Shown here: positions 1 through 6,239 of the stretch, piece after piece
Position numbering within the stretch: the stretch's first letter is position 1
Layout: every line of letters starts with the position of its first letter
From: Alphaproteobacteria bacterium
Lineage (GTDB): Bacteria > Pseudomonadota > Alphaproteobacteria > RS24
Direction of reading: 5' to 3'
NCBI GenBank assembly: GCA_015163825.1
Contig: JAAOIL010000168.1
Coordinates: 1 to 6,436 of the forward strand
DNA: 6,436 bases
Notes under the pieces: model-generated
Told to the model about the DNA's origin: nothing
Databases searched by the model: none
What the model saw: only the letters and a program-made list of their open reading frames with translations
Program-made: the position numbers and the translations under genes

Positions 1-1005
1 CCAGCTCAACAGCATCGCCCCCAGATATTCCCCACACCTTATGAGGTGGTGCAGATAAGCCCGACTATATTGCGAAGAAGCGGGACAAGCACTATTGGCA
101 TCTATGGGGCGAGGGTCGTGAGCGTGGCGGGCGTTGCGGATATTGACTTTGCCTGCCCAAGTATAAAGTGTGCCGTGTCTGCCAGCACGCGTGGGCATAA
201 CACAATCAAACATATCAACGCCACGCGCCACAGCCTCCACCAAATCATCGGGGGTGCCAACACCCATAAGATAACGCGGTGCCTTGCGCGGTAATAAAGG
301 TGTGGTGAAATCTAACACTTCTAACATTGCCTGTTGCCCCTCGCCCACTGCCAGCCCCCCTATGGCATAACCATCAAAACCTATATCGCAAAGTTCCTGC
401 GCACTGGTGCGGCGCAAATCTTCATAGACACTGCCCTGCACAATACCAAACAAAGCGTGATTGCTGCCATTCATCGGGCGGGGGGTGAAAACCTTTTTGC
501 TTCGCTGTGCCCAGCGCAACGACAATTGCATAGATTTATCCGCCACTTCATGGCTGGCGGGAAAGGCAGTGCATTCGTCCAGCACCATAGAAATATCCGC
601 CCCCAAAAGTGATTGAATCTCTATGCTGCGCTCTGGTGTCAGCATATGTTCGCGCCCATCAATATGGCTTTGGAATAGCACCCCTTGCTCGCTCAACTTT
701 GCCATTTTCGCAAGCGACATAACCTGAAACCCACCACTATCGGTTAAGATTGGCGCGTCCCACTGCATAAACTGATGCAGACCACCCAGTGCCGCCACGA
801 CCTCGGCCCCTGGCCGCAACATTAAGTGATAAGTATTGCCTAAAACAATATCGCTACCCAGTGCTTTGACTTGGTCGGCATACATCGCCTTAACCGTAGC
901 CGCCGTGCCAACAGGCATAAAAGCAGGGGTGCGAATAATGCCATGCGGTGTTTCAATTGATCCTAACCTTGCTAGATTATCTTCTGTTGTTAATGTGAAT
1001 TTCAT
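1..1005 (-). CDS. tgt: Queuine/preQ1 tRNA-guanine transglycosylase, C-terminus cut by window edge
   Basis: The enzyme exchanges guanine-34 in the anticodon of GUN-type tRNAs (Asp, Asn, His, Tyr) for preQ1, in the queuosine pathway. Reading from the ATG at 1003-1005 gives 335 uninterrupted codons up to the window edge; the family is usually about 375 residues, so roughly 40 are missing. Visible hallmarks are TDSGGFQVMSLAKM with catalytic Asp89 (same number as in E. coli), LDEC around residues 142-145, GGLAVGEG at 216-223, and FDCVMPTR at 266-273, where Asp267 matches the nucleophilic Asp. The YSRAYLHHL segment starts at Tyr313. Odd point: the usual CxCxxC zinc motif just before it reads Ser305, Cys307, Ser310, so two of three Cys ligands are absent. 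The expected His ligand would be the first residue beyond the window. The start lies 3 bases after the queA stop (TGA-gat-ATG) with no strong Shine-Dalgarno, which suggests coupling to queA. Function is confident; zinc status is inference. Confidence 0.96.
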   Translation of the reverse strand, partial: MKFTLTTEDNLARLGSIETPHGIIRTPAFMPVGTAATVKAMYADQVKALGSDIVLGNTYHLMLRPGAEVVAALGGLHQFMQWDAPILTDSGGFQVMSLAKMAKLSEQGVLFQSHIDGREHMLTPERSIEIQSLLGADISMVLDECTAFPASHEVADKSMQLSLRWAQRSKKVFTPRPMNGSNHALFGIVQGSVYEDLRRTSAQELCDIGFDGYAIGGLAVGEGQQAMLEVLDFTTPLLPRKAPRYLMGVGTPDDLVEAVARGVDMFDCVMPTRAGRHGTLYTWAGKVNIRNARHAHDPRPIDANSACPASSQYSRAYLHHLIRCGEYLGAMLLSW

Positions 1006-1008
1006 ATC

Positions 1009-2079
1009 TCACGCCCGTTCCAGCAGACACGCATCGCCATAGGAATAAAACCGATAGGCATTGTCTATCGCATGCGCATAAGCCGCACACATTTTATCGT
1101 AACCGCTAAAAGCACACACCAACATAAACAAAGTAGAACGAGGCAGATGAAAATTCGTCAATAGCATATCCACCGCACGAATAGGACAGCCGGGCGTGAT
1201 GAATATATCCGTCACCCCCTCATAAGGATTTATCGTGCCATCGGGATTTGCCGCCGTCTCTAATAAACGCAAAGCCGTTGTGCCTACACAAACCAGACGC
1301 GACCCCCGCCCCCGCACTTCATTTAAGGCGGTGGCAACTTCCGCCGTGATTTGCCCCCATTCCCCATGCATTTTATGAGTGCTAATATCCGCAACCTCTA
1401 TCGGTAAAAATGTGCCCGCCCCGATATGTAAAACCACCTCATAAACCTCCACCCCCGCCGCTTGCAATTGCGATAATAGTTCGGGCGTAAAATGAAGCCC
1501 TGCCGTTGGTGCCGCTATCGCCCCATCTATTTTGGCATAAATGGTTTGGTAATCGTGCTTATCTTGTGCATCTGGCGCACGCCGTGCGGCTATGTATGGT
1601 GGCAAGGGTGCTGCACCCAGTCTTGCCAACACCGCCTCCATCTCGTGATGTTTGACATCAAACAACAACTCCGCACTGCGCCCATCTCTGCTTATAACTT
1701 GTGCCTCTATATCGTCAAAGATGATTTTATCGCCGACACCAACGCGTCTGGCGGGTTTTAAGAAACATTGCCAACGGGTATCTTCCAGTCGCTCTGTTAG
1801 GGTGATTTCAACTTTCGCACCACTTGTTTCACCCGCTTGTGCATCTTTTCTGTGGCGCACACCATTAAGCCGTGCGGGGATAACTTTTGTAACATTAACC
1901 ACCAACGCATCACCCGCTTTTAGAAATTGAAGTAAGTCGCGAATATGATTATCGCCAAAGGTGTCTTTATCATTTCTGATATGTAAAAGACGCGCCGCAT
2001 CACGCGGTTGCGCAGGACGCAAAGCAATCAAAGATTCAGGTAAGTCAAAGTCAAATGCCGCAATGTCATTTGTTGTCAT
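1009..2079 (-). CDS. queA: S-adenosylmethionine:tRNA ribosyltransferase-isomerase
   Basis: This cytoplasmic enzyme transfers and isomerises the ribosyl part of S-adenosylmethionine onto preQ1-modified tRNA to make epoxyqueuosine, acting directly after Tgt, whose gene follows. The protein has 356 residues, the same as E. coli QueA. Family motifs are in order: FDLPESLIALRP near the N-terminus (11-22), VIPARL at 66-71, APLPPYIAAR at 157-166, AAPTAGLHFT at 189-198, LHIGAGTFLPI at 217-227, HKMHGEW at 235-241, VGTTALRLLE at 265-274, IFITPG at 292-297, TNFHLPRSTLFMLV at 308-321 and YRFYSYGDA at 342-350. A small oddity is NVTKVIPARL at 62-71, where relatives usually have Asp or Asn in place of Val63. 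The start shares one A with the stop of the upstream cyclophilin gene (TAATG), with only a weak GGGA-like site before it, so translation is probably coupled. The protein looks complete and intact. Confidence 0.98.
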   Translation of the reverse strand: MTTNDIAAFDFDLPESLIALRPAQPRDAARLLHIRNDKDTFGDNHIRDLLQFLKAGDALVVNVTKVIPARLNGVRHRKDAQAGETSGAKVEITLTERLEDTRWQCFLKPARRVGVGDKIIFDDIEAQVISRDGRSAELLFDVKHHEMEAVLARLGAAPLPPYIAARRAPDAQDKHDYQTIYAKIDGAIAAPTAGLHFTPELLSQLQAAGVEVYEVVLHIGAGTFLPIEVADISTHKMHGEWGQITAEVATALNEVRGRGSRLVCVGTTALRLLETAANPDGTINPYEGVTDIFITPGCPIRAVDMLLTNFHLPRSTLFMLVCAFSGYDKMCAAYAHAIDNAYRFYSYGDACLLERA

Positions 2080-2624
2080 TATTTTCCCACACGCAGTGAT
2101 ATGATTTTATCAGGATTTTGCGGGGGCTCGCCTTTTGCGATGGCATCTATATGCTCCATACCTTCTGTCACTTGCCCGATGATTGTATATTGCCCATTCA
2201 ACCACGCCGCATCTTCAAGGCAAATAAAGAACTGGCTGTTGGCACTATCGGGGTGTTGCGACCGCGCCATACCCAAAGTGCCACGTGAAAAAGAGCCATT
2301 GCTAAACTCCGCCCGTAAATCTGGGTAATCAGAACCGCCACGACCTGTGCCTGTCGGGTCGCCTGTTTGTGCCATAAAACCATCAATGACGCGGTGGAAA
2401 ATAATCCCATCGTAAAACTTTTCTTGCACAAGTTTTGTCATACGCGCGATATGGGCGGGGGCTAAATCTTCGTGCAATTTTATTTTAACAATCCCTGTCT
2501 TTAACTCCATCAATAAAGTTTGTGCCATCGCCCCATTCGGCAAGCCCAAAAAGCCGAGCAATACAATTAAGAAGCGGGGACGAAAGAGAGAACGGAAATT
2601 AATTCGGTTCATATATTTTAGCAT
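2079..2624 (-). CDS. ppi: Exported cyclophilin-type peptidyl-prolyl cis-trans isomerase
   Basis: This is a cyclophilin that catalyses cis-trans isomerisation of Xaa-Pro bonds. It has 181 residues. Residues 1-17 are basic (Arg and Lys), 18-34 are hydrophobic, and Ala32-Met33-Ala34 followed by Gln35 makes a good signal peptidase I site, so the mature enzyme is probably periplasmic. The catalytic domain fills the rest: FHRV at 76-79 with active-site Arg78, GFMAQTGDPTGTGRGG at 82-97 (Phe83, Met84, Gln86), GMAR at 118-121, NSQFFI at 129-134, and WLNGQYTIIGQV at 141-152 (Trp141). The ATG at 2622-2624 is chosen over the in-frame Met5 because a GGAG site (2633-2636) sits 8 bases before it, while Met5 has none and would shorten the basic n-region. 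Stop and start junctions on both sides are TAATG overlaps. Many alphaproteobacteria carry two cyclophilin genes in tandem at this locus; only one is here. The symbol is generic, since ppiA and ppiB naming is inconsistent in this group. Confidence 0.95.
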   Translation of the reverse strand: MLKYMNRINFRSLFRPRFLIVLLGFLGLPNGAMAQTLLMELKTGIVKIKLHEDLAPAHIARMTKLVQEKFYDGIIFHRVIDGFMAQTGDPTGTGRGGSDYPDLRAEFSNGSFSRGTLGMARSQHPDSANSQFFICLEDAAWLNGQYTIIGQVTEGMEHIDAIAKGEPPQNPDKIISLRVGK

Positions 2625-3109
2625 TATTTTTTCTCCATCAATTTTTTAACATAAGGCGAGACAAAAGGTGAAACATCCCCACCCATTGCCGATATTTGAC
2701 GCACCAAAGTAGAAGAAATAAACCCGACCTCTGGTGTTGAGGCTAGAAATACCGTCTCTATATCTTTGTTCATTTTGCGATTCATGGCGGTCATTTGTGC
2801 TTCATATTCAAAGTCTGTTCCTGAGCGTAAGCCCCGCACAATAAGGCTAGCCTTATGTTTTTGGGCGACATCAACCAGCAATCCGTCAAACGATAGCACC
2901 GATAATTCTACCCCCGCCTTTTTGGCGGCACTTGCCAATTCTTCCTCTATCATGGCAATGCGTTCTTCCACGTTGAATAAAGGTTTTTTGGTGGCGCTAA
3001 CGCCAACGCCTACCACTAATTTATCAACCAGCGATAAAGCCCGTGTGATAATGTCTTTATGCCCTAATGTTATGGGATCAAAGCTGCCCGGATAAAGCCC
3101 TATACGCAT
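2624..3109 (-). CDS. coaD: Phosphopantetheine adenylyltransferase
   Basis: CoaD adenylylates 4'-phosphopantetheine with ATP to form dephospho-CoA, the penultimate step of coenzyme A synthesis, in the cytoplasm. The protein has 161 residues against 159 in E. coli. It begins with the nucleotidyltransferase signature YPGSFDPITLGHKDII (6-21), in which Thr14 and His17 form the TxGH nucleotide-binding motif. Lys42 lies in KKPLF (41-45), and VRGLRSGTDFEYEAQM (91-106) carries the conserved arginines and the Tyr-Glu pair. ISSTLVRQ (131-138) is the C-terminal ATP-binding motif. The ATG at 3107-3109 overlaps the gyrA stop by one base (TAATG) and has a perfect AAGGAG site inside the gyrA 3' end (3117-3122), the strongest ribosome binding site in the window. 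This may allow reinitiation independent of gyrA translation. Its stop overlaps the cyclophilin start in the same way. Confidence 0.98.
   Translation of the reverse strand: MRIGLYPGSFDPITLGHKDIITRALSLVDKLVVGVGVSATKKPLFNVEERIAMIEEELASAAKKAGVELSVLSFDGLLVDVAQKHKASLIVRGLRSGTDFEYEAQMTAMNRKMNKDIETVFLASTPEVGFISSTLVRQISAMGGDVSPFVSPYVKKLMEKK
2633..2636 (-). promoter_or_regulatory. Ribosome binding site deciding the cyclophilin start
   Basis: GGAG on the minus strand, 8 bases before the ATG at 2622-2624, lies in the last sense codons of coaD. It favours this ATG over the in-frame ATG four codons later, which has an A/T-rich upstream with no purine-rich site. Confidence 0.7.
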
Positions 3110-6057
3110 TATGCCTCTCCTTCTTGTGTTGGTTCTTGTGTTTCTAATTCATCATCTTCGTCTAAGTCTTCGTCTTCGCCTGTGTCTGCGAGACGCGCCA
3201 CCGATACAACTTTTGCATCTTCTTCTGTGCGGAAAATAGTAACGCCTTGTGTGCTGCGCCCCGCAATACGAATATCATTTACAGGACAACGAATGACCGT
3301 GCCTTTATCGGTAACCAACATAATCTGATCTTGTGTATCAATCGGGAATGACGCAAGCAGATTGCCATTGCGCGCCGTCATTGTCATTGCCTTAATACCT
3401 TTGCCGCCCCGACCCGACACCCGATATTCATAAGCCGATGAGCGTTTGCCATAACCATTTTCACTAATCGTTAATAGGAATTCCTCTGCGGCACCCATTT
3501 TTGCATATTGCTCTGATGTTAGGTGTGTTTCTTCTTCCACCACTTCACTATCGCCTTCGTCCTGTGTGGTGATTTCTTCTGTTTCTTCTGCTTCTTCCTC
3601 ATTTAAGGCGCGGCGCATAGCGGCGGCTTGCTTGAGATAGGCTTGTCGTTGGGCGGGTGTCGCATCGCTATGGCGTAATATCGCCATAGAAATAACAGAC
3701 GCATTCTCTGCTAGGCGAATACCCCGCACCCCTGTAGAACTGCTACGCCTCGCCAAGCGCAATTTTTCTACACAGAACCGAATAGATTGACCGCTAGAGG
3801 TTGTTAGCAACACATCATCGTTAATTTGGCAAGTTTCCACCCCGACAATATGTTCCCCCTCATCTGGTTTCATAGCGATTTTGCCCCGCCGATTAACTTG
3901 CACAAAATCTGATAAATCGTTGCGGCGCACATTACCACGAGTCGTAGCGAATACGATATTGAGATTACGCCATTCTTCCTCATTCTGGGGTAGAGCCATA
4001 ATAACGGCTATGCCTTCGCCTTCATCTAGGGGCAGCATATTGACCAACGCCTTACCCCTTGCTTGTGGGGCAGCCGCCGGCAATTTCCATACCTTCAATT
4101 TATAAACCATACCTGTTGTAGAGAAAAACAAAATAGGCTGATGCGTGTTCGCTATGAATATGCGTGTGACGAAATCTTCGTCTTTTGTTGTCATACCCGC
4201 TCTGCCTTTGCCACCACGCCTTTGTGCCCGATAGGTGGAGAGCGGCACACGTTTAATATACCCCGCATGAGAAACGGTCACCACCATATCCTCTTGTGGG
4301 ATGAGGGATTCGTCATCCACCTCGCCATCGTCTTCAATGAATTCAGAGCGGCGCGGCGTGGCATATTCTTTTTTCATATCTGCCAGTTCCGCACAAATGA
4401 TAGCCATAACCCTATCGTGACTGCGCAGGAGATCTAGCAAGTCTGTTATTTGCGCCCCCAACCCTTGCAGTTCACCACCAATCTCATCACGCCCCATAGC
4501 GGTCAGCCTTTGTAGTCGCAACTCTAATATCGCCCTCGCTTGGGCTTCGCTTAACCGATAAGTGCCCGCATCGCTGATGCGATGGAGGGGATCGTCTATC
4601 AAACCGATTAAAGCACGGACATTCTCCGCCTTCCAGTCTTTACCCATAAGTTGCTCCCGCGCGGATTGTGGCGAGGGGGCTTTGCGAATAAGGGCGATAA
4701 TTTCATCTATATTCTCCACAGCGATAGCAAGCCCGACCAAAACATGGGCTCTGTCTCTTGCTTTGTTCAGTTCAAATTTAGACCGCCTTGTTATCACCAC
4801 TTCCCTGAAGGCGATAAAGGCTTGTAGCATTTGGCGCAGATTCATAAGTTCGGGGCGACCATTATTCAACGCCAACATATTAGCGGGGAAACTGGATTGC
4901 AATTGCGAGAAGCGATAGAGTTGGTTTTGCACGACATCTGCTACGGCATCGCGTTTTAGTTCTATCACCACCCGCATACCATCTCTGTCCGATTCATCAC
5001 GAATATCGCTGATGCCCTCTATGGTTTTATCACGCACGAGGTCTGCTATTTTTTCTATCATCGTGGTTTTATTCAATTGATATGGAATTTCATTTATTAT
5101 GATGGCTTCTTTATCTTTGCTGACATTTTCTATCTGCACCCGCCCCCGCATAATGACCGAGCCACGCCCCGTAAGAACAGCCGAGCGAGACCCACTCTGC
5201 CCCAATATCAACCCCCCTGTCGGAAAATCAGGACCAGGGATAAGTTGCAATAATTCCTCATCAGAAAATTCAGGATTGTCTATGAGGGCGAGGCACCCAT
5301 CTATCAATTCCCCCAGATTATGAGGGGGGATATTGGTTGCCATACCAACCGCAATACCATTCGCCCCATTAGACAACAGATTAGGCAGACGCGCGGGCAA
5401 CACCATGGGCTCGCGTTCCGAACTATCGTAATTGTCTTGGAAATCAACTGTGTCTTTATCTATATCTTCTAGCAAGGCATGGGCGGGCTTACCCATACGC
5501 ACTTCCGTATAGCGCATCGCCGCTGGCGGATCGCCATCAATAGAACCAAAATTCCCCTGCCCATCAAGCAAAGGCAAACGCATAGAAAAATCCTGTGCCA
5601 TACGCACCAACGCATCATAAATAGACGTATCACCATGCGGGTGATATTTACCAATCACATCGCCAACAACACGCGCCGATTTACGATAAGCCTTGTTATA
5701 ATCGTAGCCATTCTCTCCCATTGAATAAAGAATACGGCGATGCACGGGCTTCAACCCATCACGGACATCGGGCAAAGCACGAGAAACAATCACACTCATC
5801 GCATAATCCAAATAGGATTTACGCATTTCTTCTTCAATCGTAATCGGGCGCACATCAAAATCATCTGATGGCGGTTCATCTGCTGGAGGTGCTGGAGGGG
5901 AAGGCGGTGGTGGCGGCGGTGGGGGGGAAGCAGAATCTGTCGTAGAAAGTGTGTCAGAATCTGGCGTTTGCGCCCCCTCTTCCGCCTTTACCGCTCCATC
6001 TAGCGGCGTGTCTAGCGAGGCTTCTGCCGTTGTAATATCATCAGAATTTTCGTCCAC
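3109..6057 (-). CDS. gyrA: DNA gyrase subunit A with long acidic/polyproline N-terminal extension
   Basis: This is the breakage-reunion subunit of DNA gyrase, which with GyrB introduces negative supercoils. It has 982 residues against 875 in E. coli. The core starts near residue 72 (ITIEEEMRKSYLDYAMSVI). The quinolone-resistance region reads HPHGDTSIYD with Thr144 at the E. coli Ser83 position and Asp148 at Asp87; catalytic Tyr183 lies in AMRYTE. The GyrA box QRRGGKG needed for DNA wrapping is at 612-618, and a second GRGGKG is in the last part of the beta-pinwheel (882-887). Additions are an acidic, Ser/Thr/Pro-rich N-terminal stretch (1-70) with eight consecutive prolines (45-52), an acidic insert at about 797-855, and an acidic tail from about 960. 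The start is GTG; an in-frame TGA lies five codons upstream, and GAGAAG (6066-6071) is an 8-base-spaced imperfect ribosome binding site. A GTG at Val69 is an alternative but lacks such a site. It leads the coaD-to-tgt gene string. Confidence 0.98.
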   Translation of the reverse strand: MDENSDDITTAEASLDTPLDGAVKAEEGAQTPDSDTLSTTDSASPPPPPPPPSPPAPPADEPPSDDFDVRPITIEEEMRKSYLDYAMSVIVSRALPDVRDGLKPVHRRILYSMGENGYDYNKAYRKSARVVGDVIGKYHPHGDTSIYDALVRMAQDFSMRLPLLDGQGNFGSIDGDPPAAMRYTEVRMGKPAHALLEDIDKDTVDFQDNYDSSEREPMVLPARLPNLLSNGANGIAVGMATNIPPHNLGELIDGCLALIDNPEFSDEELLQLIPGPDFPTGGLILGQSGSRSAVLTGRGSVIMRGRVQIENVSKDKEAIIINEIPYQLNKTTMIEKIADLVRDKTIEGISDIRDESDRDGMRVVIELKRDAVADVVQNQLYRFSQLQSSFPANMLALNNGRPELMNLRQMLQAFIAFREVVITRRSKFELNKARDRAHVLVGLAIAVENIDEIIALIRKAPSPQSAREQLMGKDWKAENVRALIGLIDDPLHRISDAGTYRLSEAQARAILELRLQRLTAMGRDEIGGELQGLGAQITDLLDLLRSHDRVMAIICAELADMKKEYATPRRSEFIEDDGEVDDESLIPQEDMVVTVSHAGYIKRVPLSTYRAQRRGGKGRAGMTTKDEDFVTRIFIANTHQPILFFSTTGMVYKLKVWKLPAAAPQARGKALVNMLPLDEGEGIAVIMALPQNEEEWRNLNIVFATTRGNVRRNDLSDFVQVNRRGKIAMKPDEGEHIVGVETCQINDDVLLTTSSGQSIRFCVEKLRLARRSSSTGVRGIRLAENASVISMAILRHSDATPAQRQAYLKQAAAMRRALNEEEAEETEEITTQDEGDSEVVEEETHLTSEQYAKMGAAEEFLLTISENGYGKRSSAYEYRVSGRGGKGIKAMTMTARNGNLLASFPIDTQDQIMLVTDKGTVIRCPVNDIRIAGRSTQGVTIFRTEEDAKVVSVARLADTGEDEDLDEDDELETQEPTQEGEA
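3117..3122 (-). promoter_or_regulatory. Strong ribosome binding site for coaD inside gyrA
   Basis: A perfect AAGGAG on the minus strand lies 7 bases before the coaD ATG, within the last codons of gyrA. It fixes the coaD start at 3109 and could let ribosomes reinitiate right after the gyrA TAA. Confidence 0.85.
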
Positions 6058-6065
6058 GATTGCTG

Positions 6066-6071
6066 CTTCTC
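6066..6071 (-). promoter_or_regulatory. Ribosome binding site for the GTG start of gyrA
   Basis: GAGAAG on the minus strand stands 8 bases before the GTG at 6055-6057 and differs from the ideal AGGAG core by one base. With the in-frame TGA five codons upstream, it supports GTG as the start and therefore translation of the proline-rich extension. Confidence 0.5.
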
Positions 6072-6093
6072 ATATCTGTTAAAATGAGGCTTA

Positions 6094-6122
6094 ACACTAG
6101 CACACAAGCGCAAATTTTTCAC
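6094..6122 (-). promoter_or_regulatory. Possible sigma70-type promoter for gyrA
   Basis: On the minus strand a -35-like GTGAAA (6117-6122, four of six matches to TTGACA) is followed after 17 bases by a -10-like TAGTGT (6094-6099, matching the T, A and final T of TATAAT). The start point would fall near 6087, leaving a leader of about 30 bases before the gyrA GTG. The upstream flank is strongly AT-rich, as in an UP-type element. The match is modest and the placement is inference. Confidence 0.35.
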
Positions 6123-6145
6123 GAAAATAATACGATTTTTCGCTT
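6106..6145. repeat. AT-rich imperfect inverted repeat upstream of gyrA
   Basis: An outer pair AAGCG (6106-6110) and CGCTT (6141-6145) encloses an inner pair CGAAAAT (6122-6128) and ATTTTTCG (6135-6142, one extra T) around a 6-base loop; the two CG-ended arms overlap slightly, so both stems cannot form fully at once. It touches the proposed -35 element. It lacks the GC stem and T run of an intrinsic terminator, so an operator or chance AT-rich symmetry is more likely. Confidence 0.3.
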
Positions 6146-6179
6146 ATTTGCACCCTTAATTATCGGCAGAAATCGGGGC

Positions 6180-6210
6180 TAAAAAGGAGCGTAAAAAGGA
6201 GCGTAAAAAG
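6180..6210. repeat. 12-bp tandem direct repeat, about 2.5 copies
   Basis: The plus-strand unit TAAAAAGGAGCG occurs twice without mismatch (6180-6191 and 6192-6203) and is followed by a partial third copy TAAAAAG (6204-6210). On the transcribed strand it reads as C/T-rich blocks with three T5 runs, located 30-60 bases after the ssb stop. Possible roles are a Rho-loading or pausing tract, a protein-binding site, or a neutral slippage repeat. None is shown by the sequence. Confidence 0.85.
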
Positions 6211-6239
6211 TGGATATAAAGGCGCATATAAAAGCAACC

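Noticed and set aside
46..612. Plus-strand open frames of 82 and 92 codons opposite tgt
   Set aside because: They lie on the complement of a continuous, well-conserved Tgt frame and encode no recognisable motif; they are shadows.
3541..3605. Low-complexity TTC/TCT-rich stretch that looks like a microsatellite
   Set aside because: It is the reverse complement of Glu-rich codons in the acidic GyrA insert, so protein composition explains it.
4063..4918. Plus-strand open frames of 118-124 codons opposite gyrA
   Set aside because: GyrA is continuous and matches its family throughout this region; the opposing frames lack ribosome binding sites and family resemblance.
5883..5928. G-rich run on the plus strand as a possible G-quadruplex or repeat
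   Set aside because: It is the complement of proline codons (mixed CCC, CCA, CCG, CCT) in GyrA. The mixed codons argue for selection on protein rather than a DNA repeat, and four well-formed G tracts of equal length are not evident.
6106..6145. Intrinsic terminator for ssb
   Set aside because: The hairpin is AT-rich, imperfect and lacks a following T run on the transcribed strand; it also sits against the likely gyrA promoter.
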